Source: Allobranchiibius sp. CTAmp26 (GTDB lineage Bacteria; Actinomycetota; Actinomycetes; Actinomycetales; Dermatophilaceae). Taken from it: a stretch of 64,000 nt of DNA. The stretch spans positions 62,001 through 126,000 of the forward strand of contig NZ_JAGEKR010000006.1 in the NCBI RefSeq assembly GCF_017565405.1, written 5' to 3'. Of the stretch, positions 59,274-64,000 are shown one piece after another. A model generated the notes under the pieces. It saw only the letters and a list, made by a program, of their open reading frames with translations, was not told where the DNA came from and searched no databases. Position numbers and translations under genes: made by a program. Positions within the stretch are counted from its first letter, which is position 1; every line of letters begins with the position of its first letter.

Positions 59274-60140
59274 TCATGCTGCAACGGCCCGCGCGGACCA
59301 GCCACGGCGGGTACGCAGGGAGCCGACGGCGCGGCATACGAGGTAGATGAGAAACGAGAGCGTGGTGACGTACGGGCTGATCGGCCGCCCGGGCGAGAGG
59401 GACAGCAGGATGCCGCCCTCCATGGACAGCACCGCGAACGTCACGGACAGTGCGCTCACCAGGACCGGTCGGGCGGTGAGGCAGGTCGCGGCCGCCGTCG
59501 GGGTGATGAGCAGGGCCATCACCAGCAGGGCGCCGACCAGCTGCACGCACATGGCGCACACCAGCCCGAGCACGACCATGAAGATCAACGACAGCTCGCG
59601 CACCCGTACGCCGCGTGCCTGGGCCACCACCGGATCGACCGCGGCGAAGAACATCGGCCGCCACAGCGGGATGAGCACGACGGCGACCACCACGGTCAGC
59701 AGGGCGAGCGAGCCCAGCTGCGCATTGTCGACGGAGACGATCTGGCCGAGCAGCAGCCCGAACTTGTTGCTGCTGCGACCGTCGTAGAGAGACAGGAAGA
59801 GCACGCCGAGCCCGAGACCGAAGGGCAACACGATGCCGATGAGCGAGTTGCCCTGCCGTGCACGGATCCCCATCAGCGCCAACACGATCGCGCCGAGCAC
59901 GGACCCGGCCACCGCGCCGAGTGTGATGCTCACCCCGGCCAGCAGCGCGGCGGCGGCGCCCGCGAACGACAGCTCCGCGGTGCCGTGCACGGCGAAGGCC
60001 AGGTCCCGCGCCTGGATCATCGGCCCGATGACGCCGGCGATGATGCCGAGCAGTGCTCCGGCGACGAGCGACGACGTCACCAGGGGCAGCAGCGACCAGA
60101 ACTGGTCGAAGGAGATCAGTTTCGCGAGCGCGTCACCCAT
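59274..60140 (-). CDS. znuB: Zinc/manganese ABC transporter permease
   Basis: 288 residues, about eight membrane helices. ABC-3 family pattern: IAGVIGPMIQARDLAFAVHGTAELSFAGAAAALLAG near the start, RGVRVRELSLIFMVVLGLVCAMCVQLVGALLVMALLITPTAAA later. Metal-type permease; zinc is favoured by the Zur-like boxes upstream of the operon. It begins inside znuC (8-base overlap). Confidence 0.92.
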   Translation of the reverse strand: MGDALAKLISFDQFWSLLPLVTSSLVAGALLGIIAGVIGPMIQARDLAFAVHGTAELSFAGAAAALLAGVSITLGAVAGSVLGAIVLALMGIRARQGNSLIGIVLPFGLGLGVLFLSLYDGRSSNKFGLLLGQIVSVDNAQLGSLALLTVVVAVVLIPLWRPMFFAAVDPVVAQARGVRVRELSLIFMVVLGLVCAMCVQLVGALLVMALLITPTAAATCLTARPVLVSALSVTFAVLSMEGGILLSLSPGRPISPYVTTLSFLIYLVCRAVGSLRTRRGWSARAVAA

Positions 60141-60948
60141 GGTCGTGCGCCTCCTCGTGGTGGTGGTCGTGCCCGGGGGTCGCCGTGTCGTCGCCACCCA
60201 GGACGACGATGCGGCCGTTGTGGTGCAGCACGTCGACCGGGGCTCCGTAGAGCTCGCTCAACACCTCCGCGCGCATGATCTCCCCAGGGCGGCCGACCCG
60301 TGCCTGCCCGCCGGCCAGGTAGGCGACGTGGTCCACGAGCGGGAGGATCGGGTTGATCTCGTGCGTCACGAACAGCACCGCGGTGCCTTCGAGGCGACGT
60401 ACACGGTCGATCGCCTGCGCGACCTCACGCTGGTGGTGCAGGTCGAGGTTGAGCAACGGCTCGTCGCACAGCAGCAGCCGCGGCCTGGTCACCAGGGCCT
60501 GCGCGATCCGCAACCGCTGGCGCTCGCCGCCGGACAGCATCGACAGCGGTGCATCCGCGTACGCCGTCGCTCCGACGGTGACCATCGCACGCTCCACGGC
60601 CTCCTTCTTGGCGCGCGAGCCGAGGCCGAGGCCGATCCGGTGACCGTCCCAGCCGAAGCCCACGAGGTCGCGCCCGCGGATCGCGGTGTCCGGGGCGAGC
60701 GCGCCGTGCTGGGGGATGTAGCCGATGAGCGAGGACCCGCGGTGCACGGGTTCACCGCAGACCAGAGCCTGGCCGGCGCGCAACGGTTGCTCGCCGAGCA
60801 GCACGCGCAGCAGCGAGGACTTGCCCGCACCGTTGGGCCCGAGGACGCCGACGAACTCACCCGCCTGCACCTGCAGGTCCAGGCCGCTCCACAGCAGGCG
60901 ACTGCCGTACGCCAGGGCCGCGTCCTGCAGCGACACCACCGGGGTCAT
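60133..60948 (-). CDS. znuC: Zinc ABC transporter ATPase with His-rich tail
   Basis: 271 residues. Walker A GPNGAGKSS, Q-loop YIPQHG, signature LSGGERQRLRIAQAL, Walker B LLLCDEPLLNLDL, switch His in FVTHEIN. The C-terminus ends in a histidine-rich stretch (PGHDHHHEEAHDHG) able to bind zinc, as in ZnuC/ZnuA-type proteins of other bacteria. Overlaps znuA by ATGA. Supports zinc as the cargo. Confidence 0.94.
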   Translation of the reverse strand: MTPVVSLQDAALAYGSRLLWSGLDLQVQAGEFVGVLGPNGAGKSSLLRVLLGEQPLRAGQALVCGEPVHRGSSLIGYIPQHGALAPDTAIRGRDLVGFGWDGHRIGLGLGSRAKKEAVERAMVTVGATAYADAPLSMLSGGERQRLRIAQALVTRPRLLLCDEPLLNLDLHHQREVAQAIDRVRRLEGTAVLFVTHEINPILPLVDHVAYLAGGQARVGRPGEIMRAEVLSELYGAPVDVLHHNGRIVVLGGDDTATPGHDHHHEEAHDHG

Positions 60949-61838
60949 GCAAGGGCTCGCTGCAGCGCCGCGATGCAGGTGCGGACCCAGTGCAGGTAGT
61001 CGTGCTCGCCCGTCGGGAACGTCTCGTAGACCTGCACCACCGGCACACCGGCCTTGTCCGCGGCGTTCTGCAGCGTCGTCGACGTCGCATCGGAGGTCTG
61101 TGCGTTGAGGGTCACGAGTTGCACCCGCTTTGTGGAGATCGCGGTGGTGGCGGCTTGCAGCGCAACTGCCGACACCGAATCCGCCTCGGACTGCTTACGG
61201 TAGATCGCCGGTGTGCCGTCGGAGATTCCCGCGGTGCCCAGGAGGTAGCCGACGACCGGTTCGGTCATCAGTGCAGACAGGTGCGGGTGGGCACGTCCGA
61301 TCGACTGGGCCAGCGCGGTGAGCGCGCTGATCTTGGTGGCGAAGGAGCGGGCGTTGGCCCGGAAGTACGCCGCGTGGGCCGGGTCCGCCTTGACCAGGTC
61401 GCTCGCCACGGTGTCGGCGACCTTGACCGATGTCGGGAGTGACCAGAAGACGTGCTCGTTGAACGACGGGTTGTTGCCCTGGTCGAGCCCGGAGACGGTG
61501 ACCGCGTCGACGCCCTTCGTGCCCGAGTCGCCCTCGACCAGCTGCTGGGCCCAGTCGTCGTAGCCCCCGCCGTTGTAGATCGCGACCGCGGACCCCTGGA
61601 CCGCGAGCTTGTCGCGTGCGGTGGACTCGTAGCTGTGCGGGTCCTGCGACGGGCTGGTGATGGCGGACGTGACATCCGCGTGTTCGCCACCCACGTAGCG
61701 CGCCACCGAGCCCCAGACGTCGGTCGAGGTCCACACCTGCACCTTCCCGTCGCTCGCCTTGCCCGAGCCGCCGGAACTGCACCCCGCGAGGGCGAGGACC
61801 GCGGCGACGGTGGCAAGGACGGCGACGGGGCGCTTCAT
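60945..61838 (-). CDS. znuA: Zinc ABC transporter binding lipoprotein
   Basis: 297-residue cluster A-I metal-binding protein. Lipobox LAGC near residue 20, then SQDPHSYESTARDKLAVQGSAVAIYNGGGYDDW with a metal His, and a further His in NEHVFWSLP. Lacks the long His-rich loop seen in some ZnuA. ATG 61838 has an AGGAG box. Two Zur-like sites lie 23-73 bases upstream. First gene of znuA-znuC-znuB. Confidence 0.93.
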   Translation of the reverse strand: MKRPVAVLATVAAVLALAGCSSGGSGKASDGKVQVWTSTDVWGSVARYVGGEHADVTSAITSPSQDPHSYESTARDKLAVQGSAVAIYNGGGYDDWAQQLVEGDSGTKGVDAVTVSGLDQGNNPSFNEHVFWSLPTSVKVADTVASDLVKADPAHAAYFRANARSFATKISALTALAQSIGRAHPHLSALMTEPVVGYLLGTAGISDGTPAIYRKQSEADSVSAVALQAATTAISTKRVQLVTLNAQTSDATSTTLQNAADKAGVPVVQVYETFPTGEHDYLHWVRTCIAALQRALA

Positions 61839-61860
61839 CTGCTCTCCTGAGGTGGGCAAG

Positions 61861-61911
61861 TGGGAATCATTCTCGATCCCGATCATAACCACCGAATGAG
61901 AATCATTACCA
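61861..61911 (-). promoter_or_regulatory. Two Zur-like operators upstream of znuA
   Basis: TGGGAATCATTCTCG (61861-61875) and TGAGAATCATTACCA (61897-61911) both resemble the Zur/Fur-type palindrome TGAnAATnATTnTCA. Their centres are 36 bp apart. They lie just upstream of the zinc importer, so zinc-dependent repression is expected. Confidence 0.75.
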
Positions 61912-61961
61912 AGTAGGCCGATGTCGCGCGACGAGCCCGGACAGCCCCCAGTCGCGTGACG

Positions 61962-61973
61962 TAGCGTGAAGTG
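61962..61973 (+). promoter_or_regulatory. Candidate leaderless promoter of the MoxR-like gene
   Basis: TAGCGT (61962-61967) with 6 nt to GTG 61974 (3 nt to GTG 61971). Confidence 0.4.
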
Positions 61974-63374
61974 GTGAGTGCATCCACCACGGCCCCTGTC
62001 ATTTCCACCGTCGGCGAACTGCGCGCGAGCGGCCACGAACAGGTCGGCGTACGCGAAGAGATCCGGCACAACCTGTTGAGCGCACTGGCGGAGGGCCGTG
62101 ACCCGTGGCCCGGCATCCAGGGTTTCGCCGACACCGTCATCCCGCAGCTCGAACGCGCGCTGCTCGCCGGGCACGACATCGTGCTGCTCGGCGAGCGAGG
62201 GCAGGGCAAGACGCGAGTGCTGCGCACCCTGCAGGGACTGCTCGACGAGTGGACGCCGGTGATCGCCGGATCGGAGCTGGGCGAGCACCCGTACGACCCG
62301 ATCACGCCCGTGTCGATCCGGCGCGCCGGCGACCTGGGCGACCAGCTTCCCGTCGCGTGGCGGCACCGCGACGAGCGGTACGCCGAGAAGCTGGCCACGC
62401 CGGACACCTCCGTCGGCGACCTCGTGGGGGACATCGACCCGATGAAGGTCGCCGAGGGGCGCAGTCTGGGCGACCCCGAGACGATCCACTTCGGGCTCAT
62501 CCCGCGCAGCCACCGCGGCATCGTGGCGATCAACGAACTGCCCGACCTCGCCGAGCGCATCCAGGTGTCGATGCTCAACGTGATGGAGGAACGCGACATC
62601 CAGGTCCGCGGCTACGTGCTGCGCCTGCCGCTCGACGTCCTCGTCGTGGCCAGCGCGAACCCCGAGGACTACACCAACCGCGGGCGCATCATCACTCCGC
62701 TCAAGGACCGCTTCGGCGCCCAGGTGCGCACCCACTACCCCCTCACCGTCGAGGGCGAGGTCGCCGTCATCTCCCAGGAGGCGCAGCTCGTCGCGACGGT
62801 GCCGGACTTCATCGTGGAGATCCTGGCGCGGTTCACCCGGGGGCTGCGCGAGTCGAACGCCGTCGACCAGCGGTCGGGTGTCTCGGCCCGATTCGCGATC
62901 GCTGCGGCCGAGACCGTGGCGGCTGCGGCCCTGCGGCGGGCGAGCATCCGGCACGAGGACGAGGCCGTCGCTCGGATCGTCGACCTGGACACGGCGTCCG
63001 ACGTGCTCACCGGCAAGGTCGAGTTCGAGAGCGGGCACGAGGGGCGTGAGGAGCCGGTCCTGGAGCACCTGTTGCGGATGGCGGTCGCCGATACCGCCCG
63101 GTCCCGGCTCCGCGGGATCGACCTCGGGCTGCTCGTACGCAGCATCGAGGAAGGCGCCGAGATCAGCACCGGCGACGACGTGACGAGCGCCGATCTGCTC
63201 GCCGCGCTGCCGGTGCTGGGTGAGTCCGACCTCTACGACCAGATCGCCGAGCGCCTCGGCGCGCACACCGCCGGCGAGCGCGCCAGCGCCGTCGAGCTGG
63301 CCCTCGAGGGGCTCTACCTCGCCCGCAAGGTCAGCAAGGACGTGGACGACGACGGTCGCGCGACATACCGCTGA
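61974..63374 (+). CDS. MoxR/magnesium-chelatase-like AAA+ ATPase
   Basis: 466 residues. Walker A GERGQGKT (73-80), then HRGIVAINELPDLAERIQVSMLNVMEERDIQVRGY in which Asn replaces the usual Walker B Asp pair (INE), sensor-1 VVASANPEDYTNRGRIITPLKDRFG, and a C-terminal helical lid. Resembles mycobacterial Rv0958, which stands next to a VWA-domain gene, as here. A chaperone-like remodelling role for a metal-dependent or membrane enzyme is inferred from MoxR-VWA pairs. Confidence 0.88.
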   Translation: MSASTTAPVISTVGELRASGHEQVGVREEIRHNLLSALAEGRDPWPGIQGFADTVIPQLERALLAGHDIVLLGERGQGKTRVLRTLQGLLDEWTPVIAGSELGEHPYDPITPVSIRRAGDLGDQLPVAWRHRDERYAEKLATPDTSVGDLVGDIDPMKVAEGRSLGDPETIHFGLIPRSHRGIVAINELPDLAERIQVSMLNVMEERDIQVRGYVLRLPLDVLVVASANPEDYTNRGRIITPLKDRFGAQVRTHYPLTVEGEVAVISQEAQLVATVPDFIVEILARFTRGLRESNAVDQRSGVSARFAIAAAETVAAAALRRASIRHEDEAVARIVDLDTASDVLTGKVEFESGHEGREEPVLEHLLRMAVADTARSRLRGIDLGLLVRSIEEGAEISTGDDVTSADLLAALPVLGESDLYDQIAERLGAHTAGERASAVELALEGLYLARKVSKDVDDDGRATYR

Positions 63375-63390
63375 CCGTTGCGCCCGACGC

Positions 63391-63450
63391 TGACGGTCTT
63401 CGCGACGGTTGACGGTCTTCGAACGCCGTCAACCGTCGCGAACGCCGTCA
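63391..63450. repeat. 60-bp nested palindrome after the MoxR-like gene
   Basis: TGACGGTCTTCGCGACGGTTGACGGTCTTC (63391-63420; shown as its two halves TGACGGTCTTCGCGACGG and TTGACGGTCTTC) pairs with 63421-63450 at 26 of 30 positions; all four mismatches fall in the two TC/CG dinucleotides. The word TGACGG(TC)TTCG occurs twice in each arm, so the structure is also a direct repeat with about 20-bp period. It separates two co-directional genes. Confidence 0.75.
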
Positions 63451-63528
63451 CCGTGGGGCGGACGTTCGGCCCCGCTCGGTATCATGTGATCGGTAACGCC
63501 TCAGCCCTCTTAGAGGAGGCGCATTCCC

Positions 63529-64000
63529 TTGGCCAGTAAGCGAACTCATCGCTCCCGCTACGGCCGGTACGTCGGTGGGCCCGACCCGCTCGCGCCGCCG
63601 GTGGACCTGGCCGAGGCGCTCGACGCGATCGGCGAGGACGTCATGTCCGGCTACTCACCGGAGCACGCGATGCGGGAGTTCCTGCGCCGCGGCACCCGGG
63701 ACCAGCAGGGCCTGGACGAGCTGGCCCGCCAGGTGGCGCAGAAGCGGCGGGAGATGCTCGCCAAGCACAACCTGGACGGCACCTTCCAGGAGGTCAAGGA
63801 ACTGCTCGACAAGGCGGTGCTCACCGAGCGCAAACGGCTGGCGCGCGATCTGGACGACGACGCGCGGTTCGCCGAGATGCGCATCGAGAACCTCCCGCCG
63901 TCGACCGCGGCCGCGGTCAACGAGCTGAGCGACTACCCGTGGCGTGACGCCGAGGCGCGCGAGGACTACGAACGCATCAAGGACCTGCTCGGCCGCGAGA
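63529..64000 (+). CDS. VWA-domain protein (5' part)
   Basis: 157 residues visible; the gene runs off the window. The start is TTG 63529, with a GGAGG box 9 nt upstream. The N-terminus (KRTHRSRYGRYVGGPDPLAPP, DAIGEDVMSGYSPEHAMREFLRRG, NLDGTFQEVKELLDKAVL) matches the mycobacterial Rv0959-type protein, whose von Willebrand factor A domain lies further on. Works with the preceding MoxR-like ATPase. The VWA domain itself is not visible here. Confidence 0.85.
   Translation, partial: MASKRTHRSRYGRYVGGPDPLAPPVDLAEALDAIGEDVMSGYSPEHAMREFLRRGTRDQQGLDELARQVAQKRREMLAKHNLDGTFQEVKELLDKAVLTERKRLARDLDDDARFAEMRIENLPPSTAAAVNELSDYPWRDAEAREDYERIKDLLGRE

Noticed and set aside
61974-63374. Magnesium chelatase for chlorophyll or cobalamin synthesis
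   Set aside because: Only the AAA+ type is shared; no tetrapyrrole or cobalt genes are adjacent, and the VWA partner fits the general MoxR type.

Overview
This is a high-GC chromosomal segment from an actinobacterium. The gene content and order (def-fmt-rsmB-rpe-rib, hisI-trpECBA-lgt, pyk-pdtaR-polA, a MoxR/VWA pair resembling mycobacterial Rv0958/Rv0959) are those of Actinobacteria. Order Micrococcales, near Dermacoccaceae or Intrasporangiaceae, is my guess and is not proven by the sequence. There is no prophage, insertion sequence, CRISPR array or rRNA. One tRNA (Leu-CAA) is present.

Layout. 1-4054: end of a HAD hydrolase gene, then def-fmt-rsmB-rpe with start/stop overlaps. 4055-8520: a promoter, an FMN riboswitch and the riboflavin operon ribD-ribE-ribM-ribAB-ribH. 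8532-11535: hisE, hisG, a PH-domain protein, then a kinase-like gene and hisF diverging from one shared -10 core. 11677-17932: a TIGR03085-type protein, a heterodimeric ABC exporter, a small ClpX-type zinc-finger protein and a serine hydrolase. 17949-25592: the potassium-uptake operon kdpFABC-kdpDE, preceded by 11-bp direct repeats. 25604-27090: tandem 51-bp repeats, a rifampin ADP-ribosyltransferase (Arr) and a secreted GH16-like protein. 27346-33980: hisI-trpE-two membrane proteins-trpC-trpB-trpA-lgt. 33975-41705: gltBD behind a structured leader, then pyk. 41731-47365: tRNA-Leu, then a galactose block (sodium:solute symporter divergent from a DeoR regulator, galT and galK). 47467-53777: pdtaR and a branched-chain amino-acid ABC transporter livKHMGF. 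53884-58714: an acetyltransferase, repeats, a thioesterase, polA and a small AAA ATPase. 58724-61838: an acetyltransferase and a zinc ABC importer (znuACB order) behind two Zur-like boxes. 61974-64000: a MoxR-like ATPase and the start of a VWA-domain protein.

Genes work together mainly in tightly packed operons with ATGA/GTGA overlaps (translational coupling). Many non-operonic genes instead show a TANNNT hexamer, often TAGGCT, 6-8 nt before the start codon, the pattern expected for leaderless transcripts. Gene ends are marked by long, often near-perfect palindromes without U-tracts. I found no clearly novel gene cassette. The most interesting signals are regulatory or structural: the shared-core bidirectional leaderless promoter at 10757-10780, the gltB leader with a terminator-like hairpin and coupled small ORF, the coupled small ORF ahead of the symporter, the kdp direct repeats and the long palindromes.
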